Assembly: GCF_037969765.1 (NCBI RefSeq)
Contig: NZ_CP150207.1
Span: forward strand, 1,288,001-1,352,000
DNA from: Paenibacillus sp. FSL W8-0186
GTDB lineage: Bacteria > Bacillota > Bacilli > Paenibacillales > Paenibacillaceae
Reading direction: 5' to 3'
Length of the DNA stretch: 64,000 nucleotides
Positions 28,024-35,336 of the stretch are shown here, piece after piece. Below the pieces are notes generated by a model. The model was not told where the DNA came from and made no database searches. It saw only the letters and a program-made list of their open reading frames with translations. Position numbers and translations under genes: made by a program. Numbering within the stretch: the stretch's first letter is position 1; each line of letters starts with the position of its first letter.

Positions 28024-28113
28024 CGGAAACGACTTTTGGAGCAGGGAAATAATGACGGAGACCTATTGAATTTGATAGGTGCCACTTTTATCAGGAAGTA
28101 ATAACATAATTTG

Positions 28114-28179
28114 TATGTAGGAGACGATCCTTCATCGGCTCGTCTCGTTACATAAATTTCGGGCAGGCTGTATCGCCCG
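28114..28179 (+). promoter_or_regulatory. Two leader hairpins upstream of tube-like gene
   Basis: Hairpin A: TATGTA/TACATA continues into GAGACGA/TCGTCTC (28114-28154), a stem of 13 bp with a 12-nt loop. Hairpin B: CGGGC/GCCCG (28160-28179) with loop AGGCTGTATC. Neither has a T run, so they are not terminators. They end about 35 nt before the start codon and may protect a highly translated mRNA. Confidence 0.6.
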
Positions 28180-28214
28180 GACCAATATCATTTTATTTTG
28201 AGGAGGATTTACTT

Positions 28215-28646
28215 ATGGGATTCAGATTGAAAGTAGAAGGAGCCGAAACGATCGAGCTCGGAATGGACAACATTCAAAAAGTAATTTATGACACGGATAC
28301 ACCGGACGATTCCAACGCTAGATCCACCGATGTAGGCTCCACTTTGAAAATCAGCGGTAAAATCATTACGGCTACCGATGGCGACAAAGCGGACGACACT
28401 CTGAAGCTGGCATTGTGGTCCCTGGTTCCTGCTGAGAAAGCAGACTGCTACCGCAAGCTAACGCTTGAGGTTATCGCAGCGGATCAAGTTGTTCGGGAGA
28501 TCACTTTCCCTAACGCGTTCGTGGTGGATTACAAAGAAACATTCGGCGACACAGAAGGCGTAGGTACTTTCGAGCTGTACGTGAAGCAGAAGAAAGACAA
28601 AACGGAGCTGGCCAAACTGAACGGCGGCTACGACGCAAGCAACTAA
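28215..28646 (+). CDS. Hcp/tube-like protein candidate
   Basis: A 143-aa beta-rich soluble protein with no signal peptide. The pattern of short strands, the single helix after TDGDKADDTLKLALWSLV, and the C-terminal FVVDYKETFGDTEGVGTFELYVKQKK resemble Hcp and phage tail-tube proteins, in which a late strand before the C-terminus reads F.D..G...F.L. It has its own leader with two hairpins, a strong GAGGAGG site and a strong hairpin behind it, all fitting a highly expressed structural subunit. It lies just after the sheath-like gene. Homologs carry uninformative names in databases, so this is inference from pattern and context. Confidence 0.6.
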   Translation: MGFRLKVEGAETIELGMDNIQKVIYDTDTPDDSNARSTDVGSTLKISGKIITATDGDKADDTLKLALWSLVPAEKADCYRKLTLEVIAADQVVREITFPNAFVVDYKETFGDTEGVGTFELYVKQKKDKTELAKLNGGYDASN

Positions 28647-28675
28647 TTGCACTCATAGTACCAGGATAGCTAGCG

Positions 28676-28702
28676 ATCTCAAGGGGCCAAGCCCCTTGAG
28701 AT
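28676..28702 (+). terminator. Perfect 12-bp hairpin after tube-like gene
   Basis: ATCTCAAGGGGC and GCCCCTTGAGAT pair perfectly around a CAA loop. An outer GCTAGCG/CGCTAGC pairing (near 28668 and 28728) extends the structure. Only ATTTACT follows, so it is probably a weak terminator or a 3' stabiliser that keeps tube mRNA above the level of the downstream genes. Confidence 0.6.
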
Positions 28703-28762
28703 TTACTATACCTTGATGCAATCGCACGCTAGCACAAGCACAACCGAAAGCGGGGGAACGCG

Positions 28763-29224
28763 TTGAACGTGACCGACTATTATGCCCAGCTCGGAGTTTC
28801 CCGGCAGGCAACGGCGGCAGAGATCAGGCAGGCATACCGCAAGCTGGCCAAGCAATATCATCCGGATGTCAATCCAGGCAACGCGGAGGCGGAAGCCAAG
28901 TTCAAGCTAATTGTCGAGGCTTACGAGACTTTGAGCGACGAACAGCTTCGCGCGGCATACGATGAGAAGCTGGCTAACCCGAACCAGGGTTCGGGGCAGA
29001 GAAGCGGCAGGCCGCAGCAAGGGCAAGGCCAGAGGACGTCTGACGCGGCGTCCGGGAAGATGGAGGCGGAGGGCTTTGACCCGGCCGCGATGCGCAAGCA
29101 ATTCGAGCAGTTTTTTGGGATGTCGCCCAAGGGGCAGACGGATGCCCAGAGCAAGGAAGCCAGCGAGAAAAATCCGCTGGATACGACAGGAATCTTCAAT
29201 CAATTTTTTGGCTATCGAAAATAA
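28763..29224 (+). CDS. J-domain (DnaJ-like) protein
   Basis: A 153-aa protein with an N-terminal J-domain (4-70) and the HPD motif at 33-35 (YHPDVNPGN). The middle is a Gly/Gln/Arg-rich linker and the C-terminus has a short conserved-looking tail, [17 protein letters not shown]. It lacks the zinc-finger and substrate domains of DnaJ, so it is a dedicated co-chaperone. Its partner is most likely the large Hsp70-like protein encoded at 35337, in the same gene block. TTG 28763 is used, with GGGGGAA 6 nt before it. Confidence 0.85.
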   Translation: MNVTDYYAQLGVSRQATAAEIRQAYRKLAKQYHPDVNPGNAEAEAKFKLIVEAYETLSDEQLRAAYDEKLANPNQGSGQRSGRPQQGQGQRTSDAASGKMEAEGFDPAAMRKQFEQFFGMSPKGQTDAQSKEASEKNPLDTTGIFNQFFGYRK

Positions 29225-29263
29225 CGCATTTAGCATACATACAACATTGACGGGGGGAGCGCT

Positions 29264-29803
29264 TTGAAGCCGGAGAACCACAAATGGATTACACTCATCG
29301 ATCTGCTGCTGTACGTAATATTAGCCGGTATGGTGCTGTATGCCCTGCTCCGTCCTTTGCATTATACATGGCAAATGTCCATCGTCGCGGGAGCGGCCGT
29401 GATTGCCAGCGTAGTGATTTGGACCGGAGGCCGTCCCCATGCCAAGCCGTCCCTGGCGAGGGAAGCGGTCACAAAGATCGTGCTGCTCGATGATGACGGA
29501 GAGCGCGTAAAAGAATGGTACGTCAAGGGAGAGACCTCGGTTCTCATCGGAAAAAATACGCAGAGCGGCGAGGTTGACATAGATTTGTCGGACAGCGAGT
29601 ATGCGTCGCTCGTGAGTTCCGAGCATGCTGTCTTGAATCGCGTCGGCGACCAGTGGTTCATTGAGGATGCGGAATCCCACAGCGGGACAGGCATTCGCAA
29701 AGCAGGACGCAGCGATGCGAAGCGGCTGATTGTCGAAGAGCCGGTGGAAATCGGCCCGGGAGATCTGATTTTTATCGCCAATACAAGGCTGTTGGTCAAA
29801 TAA
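29264..29803 (+). CDS. Membrane-anchored FHA-domain protein
   Basis: A 179-aa protein with two N-terminal membrane helices (about 9-30 and 37-54) and a cytoplasmic FHA domain (about 90-178). The FHA core reads LIGKNT (GK replaces GR) and SSEH; the usual NG loop appears as SHSGTGI. Such domains bind phosphothreonine, so it may recruit phosphorylated components to the membrane. TTG 29264 with GGGGGGAGC upstream. A second FHA protein follows directly. Confidence 0.82.
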   Translation: MKPENHKWITLIDLLLYVILAGMVLYALLRPLHYTWQMSIVAGAAVIASVVIWTGGRPHAKPSLAREAVTKIVLLDDDGERVKEWYVKGETSVLIGKNTQSGEVDIDLSDSEYASLVSSEHAVLNRVGDQWFIEDAESHSGTGIRKAGRSDAKRLIVEEPVEIGPGDLIFIANTRLLVK

Positions 29804-29845
29804 CGGGGAAATACACTTACTTACATATGGGGGAATGAATCGAAG

Positions 29846-30364
29846 ATGAGCTTGACGAGATGCCTGAATGGACACATGTTCAGTACGCGGAAGCATGGCA
29901 ACACTTGTCCATATTGCAATACGACGCTAGAGCAGCCTTCGCGGAACGAATCGCGCAGACCCCAGATCGCGGAGGATATGGAAGAGAAGACGATGCCTTA
30001 TCTGGGAGAGACAACAGGAATTCAGCCCGTAACGGGCTGGCTGGTCTGCGTCGAAGGCCCGCAAATGGGGCAGGATTACCGCATTCTGGCTGAGAAAAAC
30101 TTTATCGGCCGCGCGGAGGAAATGCAAATCCGAATCATTGGGGACAACGCGGTATCCAGACGCAATCATGCCGTCATCGTCTATGACCCGAAGAAGCGCA
30201 ATTTCTATCTGCTTCCCGGTGATGCTTCGGGGCTGGCTTACCACAACAATGAAGCGGTATACACGCCGGTTGAGCTTAACGCCTATGATTTAATCCAGCT
30301 CGGCCGCAGCAAATTCGTGTTCGTGCCTTTATGCGGTCCACATTTCGAGTGGGATAACAGTTAA
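29846..30364 (+). CDS. Zinc-ribbon FHA-domain protein
   Basis: A 172-aa soluble protein. The N-terminus has Cys6, Cys21 and Cys24 (CLNGH, CPYC), a probable zinc ribbon. A linker with Thr49, Thr56 and Thr57 (EEKTMPYLGETTG) precedes a canonical FHA domain (about 64-165) with GR at 88-89 and SRRNH at 104-108. The threonines in the linker look like possible kinase sites, as in GarA/OdhI proteins where a phosphorylated tail binds the protein's own FHA domain. Likely a soluble reader of the kinase encoded at 22020. Confidence 0.82.
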   Translation: MSLTRCLNGHMFSTRKHGNTCPYCNTTLEQPSRNESRRPQIAEDMEEKTMPYLGETTGIQPVTGWLVCVEGPQMGQDYRILAEKNFIGRAEEMQIRIIGDNAVSRRNHAVIVYDPKKRNFYLLPGDASGLAYHNNEAVYTPVELNAYDLIQLGRSKFVFVPLCGPHFEWDNS

Positions 30365-30375
30365 TCAAAGAACGG

Positions 30376-31269
30376 ATGGTCATGATGGAGGATTGGAGTT
30401 TTATCGAATCATACGGAATCGTTGCGGCTGCGCTGATCGTAGTCGCCGTGCTGCTTGTGCTGCGGCAGAAGCTGCGGACGAGCCCTGTGGCGGAGATTCC
30501 CGGCGAAGATACCGAACCCATGTATATTCCAGACATCATTGAAACGGTCAAAATCGGGAATGCCCAGACGATCGGCAAGCGGGACGAGCAGGACGACTAC
30601 TTCTCAAGCTCGACGACGCGCATCGGAACGATGGCGGCGATCGCCGATGGCATAAGCGGATTGTCGTATGGGCGAATGGCCAGCACGCTGGCCGTCACGA
30701 TGTTCTCAAGGGAGTATTTAAAAGTGGATGATCCGGCGGATATTCCCGAGTATTTTCACAAAGCGGCTCTGATCAGCAACCGGGCAATTATGGAGCAGCT
30801 GGGCGGAGCGACCGGGGGAACCACGCTCGTCGTCGGAATTGTGTCTGGAGGATTATTGCATTGGGGAGCGGTTGGGGACAGCATGCTCATTCTGTTCCGG
30901 GACGGCGAATTCATGCCGATCAACTCCAAGCACACGCTGGAATCGGTGCTCGAAGCCAGGTATTTGGCCGGTGAAATCAGCAAAGAGGAAGCGAAGGAGA
31001 ATCCGAACCGCAACCAGCTGATCAATTATTTGGGGTATGGCGGCTTCCAAAGCATGGAGGTCGGCGAACCGGTGCCTCTGCAGGCGAATGACACGATCAT
31101 TCTGTGCAGCGACGGGGTATACGATGCGCTTACCGAGGTGGAGATGGAGCAGATTCTGATGCAGGGCCTGCACCCGCAGGATGCCGCGGAGGAAATGATC
31201 AGCCTCATCGAGCGCAAGAAATACAAGCATCAGGACAACGCTACGGTCATTATTTTGCAAGTGATCTAA
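30376..31269 (+). CDS. PP2C-family Ser/Thr phosphatase
   Basis: A 297-aa protein with an N-terminal membrane helix (about 12-30) and a PP2C domain. Metal-binding motifs are intact: RDEQDD (69-74), ADG (90-92), GAVGDSM, SDGVYD and HQDNAT. It would reverse phosphorylation by the kinase. In type VI systems PppA has this role. The ribosome binding site is weak (AAAGAACGG) and ATG 30382 or 30385 could be used instead of 30376. Confidence 0.88.
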   Translation: MVMMEDWSFIESYGIVAAALIVVAVLLVLRQKLRTSPVAEIPGEDTEPMYIPDIIETVKIGNAQTIGKRDEQDDYFSSSTTRIGTMAAIADGISGLSYGRMASTLAVTMFSREYLKVDDPADIPEYFHKAALISNRAIMEQLGGATGGTTLVVGIVSGGLLHWGAVGDSMLILFRDGEFMPINSKHTLESVLEARYLAGEISKEEAKENPNRNQLINYLGYGGFQSMEVGEPVPLQANDTIILCSDGVYDALTEVEMEQILMQGLHPQDAAEEMISLIERKKYKHQDNATVIILQVI

Positions 31270-31314
31270 TCACATCATTATTCTCGCAGCAGGACGGGGG
31301 AAACGGAGGGACAC

Positions 31315-33150
31315 ATGAGAAAGGAGAACAGCGATTTCAAGACCGCATTTGTCTCGGAAGCGGGTTCGTTTATCGACAACAGAGATTATTTTGCCTTCGT
31401 GGAGCTCGAGGACATGGCTTGCTACGTGATTGCGGATGGCCTCGATACGGATCGAGAGGTGCTTAGCGCGAAAATGGCGGTCAGCGTTATCCTGGAGAAT
31501 TTTATGGCGAAGCCGTCTTTGTCGCGCAAGAAGATCCAGCAGGATCTGGAGGCGGCCCATGAGTGGCTGAAGTTCGAGAGCCGCAGAGTTCGGCTTAAGG
31601 CGAGCGTGCTCGTCGTCGTGACGAATTATACGAAGATGGTGTGGGCGAGCTGCGGCAATGCGCGGTTGTATCATTTTCGCGGCGGGCGGCTTAATTTGCG
31701 TTCGAAGGACCAGAGCCTGGCGCAGCTCCTTCTGGAGGACGGTAGAGTGTCCGAGGACAGGCTGTCCAGCCATGAGGAACGCGGAAACCTGCTGAATTAC
31801 ATGGGGCGGCCGGACCGGTTCGAGCCCTATATATCGGAGAAAACCCCGCTTTCCGACGGGGATGTGCTTCTGCTGTGCACGCCGGGAATTTGGGAAGAGG
31901 TCGAGCTGCCGGAAATGCTCGATGCACTAGCGGAATCGAGTGATCCCGACAGCTTGACAGATACGCTGGAGGACATCGTCCTCAGCAAGCAGCGGCAGAC
32001 GGTGAACAATTACACCGCTGCCGCGATTTACGCGAATAAGACGTTTGCGGAGAAGCCAAAAAACCGCAAGAAATGGATCATGCGCATCGGAATAATTCTG
32101 CTTACCCTGGCGCTTGCCGGGGGCGGCATCTGGTATGCGAAGTACAGGCAGGCGGTCAAGCTGGCCGAGACGGTCGCCCTGATGACAGAATACGAGCAGG
32201 AAGGCGACGAATACGCATCCGCCGGAGATTATCCGAAGGCGCTGAAGGCTTACAGCGAAGCCAAGAACGCAGCCAGCAAGCTGAAGGACAAGCTGCATTT
32301 TCAGCTGCTGCGCAACAAGCAGCGCGTGGCCCAGGCGGTGACGGATGGCGACGAATACGTCAAGGACGGCAGCTTCGATATGGCGGTGGACAGCTATACG
32401 AAGGCGATTGGCGAGGCTGATAAGTACAAGCCGTTCAAGGTGGAGGACATCGAGGCGCGGATCGAGCGCAGCGAAGCGGTCGCGAAGCTGACGGAAGTGA
32501 TGAAGGAAGGGGATATCCTCTTCCAGAACCAGGACTACAACAGCGCGCTGGAGCTGTATAGAAAGGCGTACCGGGCGGCGATTGAGGCTAATTATCCGGG
32601 CGGCCAGAAGCAGCTGGAGACGAAGATGGAAGAGGCCGAAGGCAAGATCAACCACATTCACCGGGAGACGAAGACGCTTCAGGCTGACAATTTAGAGAAG
32701 AAGGGCGACCGCGCGCTAGCCGCGCTGGATTATAACGCCGCGATTGAGGCTTACACGCTGGCCCAGGAAATGTACCAGGAAATCGACAAGCTTGAGCGGG
32801 TGCTGGCGATGGAGCGGAAGATTGCCAAAGCCGATGAGAAGCGCAATCCGATCGTGCCGGCATCCGGGCAGAATACGGACTCGGGTGCAGGACTGTCCAG
32901 CAACCTGGGGTCGAACGGGGCGGCGGCATGGAATGGGGCTGCCGGAACAACTGCAGGCGGAGGCGGAGCTGCCAGCCATAACGGCAGCAGCAGCCAGGCA
33001 CCCGCGGCAAATTCGCAGGGCCAGGCGCAGAGCCCGAATAGCCAGGGGACGGGTTCATCCTCTGGCTCGGAGCAGGCGGAAGCGGGCAGCAGCACGACAA
33101 ATGGCATTCAGGATACATCGGCGGCGCCGGGCGGAGGTAGAGAATCATGA
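31315..33150 (+). CDS. Degenerate PP2C domain fused to TM and TPR region
   Basis: A 611-aa protein. Residues 1-235 follow the PP2C fold (YVIADGLD, ASCGNARLY, DGDVLLLCTPGIWEE, NNYTAAAIY), but the SDG motif has become TPG and the DN motif NN, so metal binding and catalysis are probably lost. A membrane helix (about 247-266) follows, then three or more TPR-like helical repeats (YASAGDYPKALKAYSEA, YVKDGSFDMAVDSYTKA, ALAALDYNAAIEAYTLA). The last 100 residues are low-complexity Ser/Gly/Ala/Gln, probably outside the cell. It may sense phospho-state across the membrane. It overlaps the next gene by ATGA. Confidence 0.72.
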   Translation: MRKENSDFKTAFVSEAGSFIDNRDYFAFVELEDMACYVIADGLDTDREVLSAKMAVSVILENFMAKPSLSRKKIQQDLEAAHEWLKFESRRVRLKASVLVVVTNYTKMVWASCGNARLYHFRGGRLNLRSKDQSLAQLLLEDGRVSEDRLSSHEERGNLLNYMGRPDRFEPYISEKTPLSDGDVLLLCTPGIWEEVELPEMLDALAESSDPDSLTDTLEDIVLSKQRQTVNNYTAAAIYANKTFAEKPKNRKKWIMRIGIILLTLALAGGGIWYAKYRQAVKLAETVALMTEYEQEGDEYASAGDYPKALKAYSEAKNAASKLKDKLHFQLLRNKQRVAQAVTDGDEYVKDGSFDMAVDSYTKAIGEADKYKPFKVEDIEARIERSEAVAKLTEVMKEGDILFQNQDYNSALELYRKAYRAAIEANYPGGQKQLETKMEEAEGKINHIHRETKTLQADNLEKKGDRALAALDYNAAIEAYTLAQEMYQEIDKLERVLAMERKIAKADEKRNPIVPASGQNTDSGAGLSSNLGSNGAAAWNGAAGTTAGGGGAASHNGSSSQAPAANSQGQAQSPNSQGTGSSSGSEQAEAGSSTTNGIQDTSAAPGGGRES

Positions 33151-34433
33151 AGGACATTGTGATGGATCGGCTGAGCAAAATGGAGGATTTACAGCAGCGC
33201 GGCATGCTGCGCAATTTGATGAGCAGCGTGTTCCTCGGCGTGGTCGAATATCAGGAGGAGCTCAATCGCCAGATCGAGCGGCGGGTATTCGAGGAGGTCG
33301 GCAACCAGGACAGCAAATACGATATTTATGCGGCGATGTGCCGCCGGGAGGAATGGGATCCGCTGCACGAGTATTTGTTCCCGATGATTCCGGAGGATAC
33401 GGGGCCGCGCAGCATTGATTTGCAGAGCTTGGTAGCCCGGTTGAAAGAGGGGGAGGAGCTGCCGCTGTTCTCTTTTTTTCTGGAGTGCCCATATCCTGTC
33501 ATCCAGGAGCTGCTCTACAGCGACCGGACGTTCCGGGGAGAGCTGGTGACGAGCGGAGGCCGCCATGCCATTCAAATCAGGCTGGAGCGGAATATGACAT
33601 ACATACGTGAAATTGAAAAGCTGTACCATGTGTTTCTGAGCAATGGCCTTCCTTGGCGAACGATCAATCATCCTTATGCCTACAAGTTCGTGAACGCCGT
33701 TCTGGTCGGGGGCGAGCTGCAGCTGGGGGAGGAAGAGGAAGTTCAGGAAATTACGGTACATCTGGAGGAATATGAAGAATATAAAAGAACGGATCTGGTG
33801 CCGCTCTGGAACATTCAGCGCCTGGAGCTGAAGACGGGGGGCTTCCCGGTTCCCGCGGCCGACCGCGTGAATTTCGAGCATGCGCTGCCGCTGCGGAGCA
33901 GCGGGCTGCAGCATGGCTATCTCGTCGATATCAACGATGACAGTATCCGGTACATCAAGCGTTCCCCGGAGGAGCTGACTGTCGTATCGACGCGCGACAA
34001 ATCTGACGCCTGGCAGGTGCTGAAGGTGGTTGAACCGGTCGGTACGAGCATGAGCAAGCTGAGCTACGCCTTGATGTCGAACCGGCAGCGGGATGATTTC
34101 ATCAGCAACTATGGCCGCAGACAGGGACAGGTCGTGCGCTCGAAGGGCGAGATCGTGCGGATCATTCATTCTTTTGCCGTGTCGGAATGGCTGGAGCTGG
34201 TGGATGTGGAGATTCGTCCGCCGTCCGCGCGCCCTGCGCTGACCTATGAGCTGAACCGGTTTATTACCGACGAAGTACGGGTGGATAACGGAAAATGGCG
34301 GATGTGCCTGAAGTTCAACTACCGGGATTCCGGCAGGGAGCTGGGTTATTTGGCGGAGGATATGATGAGCTTCCTGGTGTCCGAGGTGCAGATGTCGTTC
34401 CCGGAATATCGCTGCGAAGGAGAATGGGCGTGA
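33147..34433 (+). CDS. Conserved protein of the injection-like cluster
   Basis: A 428-aa soluble protein with no motif I can assign. The first 60 residues are helical; the middle has an acidic stretch LGEEEEVQEITVHLEEYEEY; the C-terminal 200 residues are mixed alpha/beta (VKVVEPVGTS-like turn, LELVDVEIRPPS). It overlaps the preceding gene by ATGA and the next by GTGA, so all three are translationally coupled. Position between signalling and chaperone genes of a sheath/tube/spike cluster makes a baseplate subunit possible. TssF was considered but no clear match is visible. Confidence 0.5.
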   Translation: MKDIVMDRLSKMEDLQQRGMLRNLMSSVFLGVVEYQEELNRQIERRVFEEVGNQDSKYDIYAAMCRREEWDPLHEYLFPMIPEDTGPRSIDLQSLVARLKEGEELPLFSFFLECPYPVIQELLYSDRTFRGELVTSGGRHAIQIRLERNMTYIREIEKLYHVFLSNGLPWRTINHPYAYKFVNAVLVGGELQLGEEEEVQEITVHLEEYEEYKRTDLVPLWNIQRLELKTGGFPVPAADRVNFEHALPLRSSGLQHGYLVDINDDSIRYIKRSPEELTVVSTRDKSDAWQVLKVVEPVGTSMSKLSYALMSNRQRDDFISNYGRRQGQVVRSKGEIVRIIHSFAVSEWLELVDVEIRPPSARPALTYELNRFITDEVRVDNGKWRMCLKFNYRDSGRELGYLAEDMMSFLVSEVQMSFPEYRCEGEWA

Positions 34434-35122
34434 ATTACATATGGGATTTGCTCGTTCAGGCGAAGGAAGCCGGCATTCAAAAACGGGATATTACTTTCCT
34501 TCCGGCCAAGGTGTACTCGCCTTACATGGAGCTTAGCCTGGAGGAACTGAATGCTGCAGCGGGCGACCATATCGAGGTCGAGGTTAATCCGTTCTACCGC
34601 TTCTACGACGTGTTCCGCGATCTGCTCGACATCAACCTGACCGAGGACGAGGAATTCCGCCACACGCTGTTTGATATTCTGATTCATTTCCTGGCGGAGC
34701 TGGACTTCATGCAGGGGATGAACAAGCGGGAATATCATATTCGCTTCGTGCTGCGAGACCTGGAGGCCGGGGCGTTCGGCGAGCGGGTGAAGGAGCGGAT
34801 CGGCCTGTTGGAGCGGGATGAGCGGGAGTGGATCGCCTGCGCGATCCTCCGCATGTACGACACGGGCGAGACGCTAAACCTGCTGCGGAGCACGGTGAGC
34901 CGGATTTTCCGCCGCTCGACGATTTACGTCAACAGCGAGGAGAAGGACGAGATGCTGTTCTACATCGGCCAGAAGAAGACGGAGCTCGCCGGCCGGAAGC
35001 TGGAGCTGCTGATGGAGCTGTTCCTCCCGGTGCGCTACCGCACCGAGGTGTATTGGGATTGCCATGTGGGGATTATCGATGCCGAGGATACTATGATCCA
35101 GGACCGAATCGCCCTCTATTAA
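34430..35122 (+). CDS. Unknown protein coupled to 33147-34433
   Basis: A 230-aa soluble, mostly helical protein with acidic and aromatic residues (YIWDLLVQAKEAG, FYRFYDVFRDLLDI, ILIHFLAELDFMQGMN). No family was recognised. GTG 34430 is chosen because AAGGAG lies 7 nt upstream and the GTGA overlap couples it to the previous gene; the ATG at 34424 is too near the ribosome binding site. A structured repeat begins 8 nt after its stop codon. The pair could be baseplate or wedge proteins; this is inference from position. Confidence 0.5.
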   Translation: MNYIWDLLVQAKEAGIQKRDITFLPAKVYSPYMELSLEELNAAAGDHIEVEVNPFYRFYDVFRDLLDINLTEDEEFRHTLFDILIHFLAELDFMQGMNKREYHIRFVLRDLEAGAFGERVKERIGLLERDEREWIACAILRMYDTGETLNLLRSTVSRIFRRSTIYVNSEEKDEMLFYIGQKKTELAGRKLELLMELFLPVRYRTEVYWDCHVGIIDAEDTMIQDRIALY

Positions 35123-35130
35123 TGGGGGAT

Positions 35131-35274
35131 AAATTTTGATCACGAAGCAGGGCAAGGGGGATATGCGACATCGAATCTTGAGTTCACTCACTCCTTCCGG
35201 TGCTCACGTAGGTTTTGCCTACGCTCCGCTTCCTCAGTCCTGACTTCACTCAACCTTCTCGGTGCTGAAAATTT
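35131..35274 (+). repeat. Structured intergenic repeat, copy 4
   Basis: Copy lying 7 kb from the others, just after the stop of the 34430 gene. Ends pair as AAATTTT/AAAATTT, different from copies 1 and 2 but still complementary. The internal hairpin CGTAGG/CCTACG is identical to copy 1. It lies directly upstream of the Hsp70-like gene. Confidence 0.85.
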
Positions 35275-35336
35275 GATTTTTGAAAAGGTGTTTTAAAGGA
35301 TGCCCCTAACCATTTTGGAGGAGGAATTTATCAAGC

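Noticed and set aside
27620..28101. Open frames inside the repeat block (27620-27802, 27700-28101)
   Set aside because: They are readings through the structured repeats, have no ribosome binding site, and their sequence follows the repeat copies instead of any protein family.
28114..28179. The tube leader as a known riboswitch
   Set aside because: The two hairpins do not match any riboswitch core I know, and the gene is structural, not metabolic.
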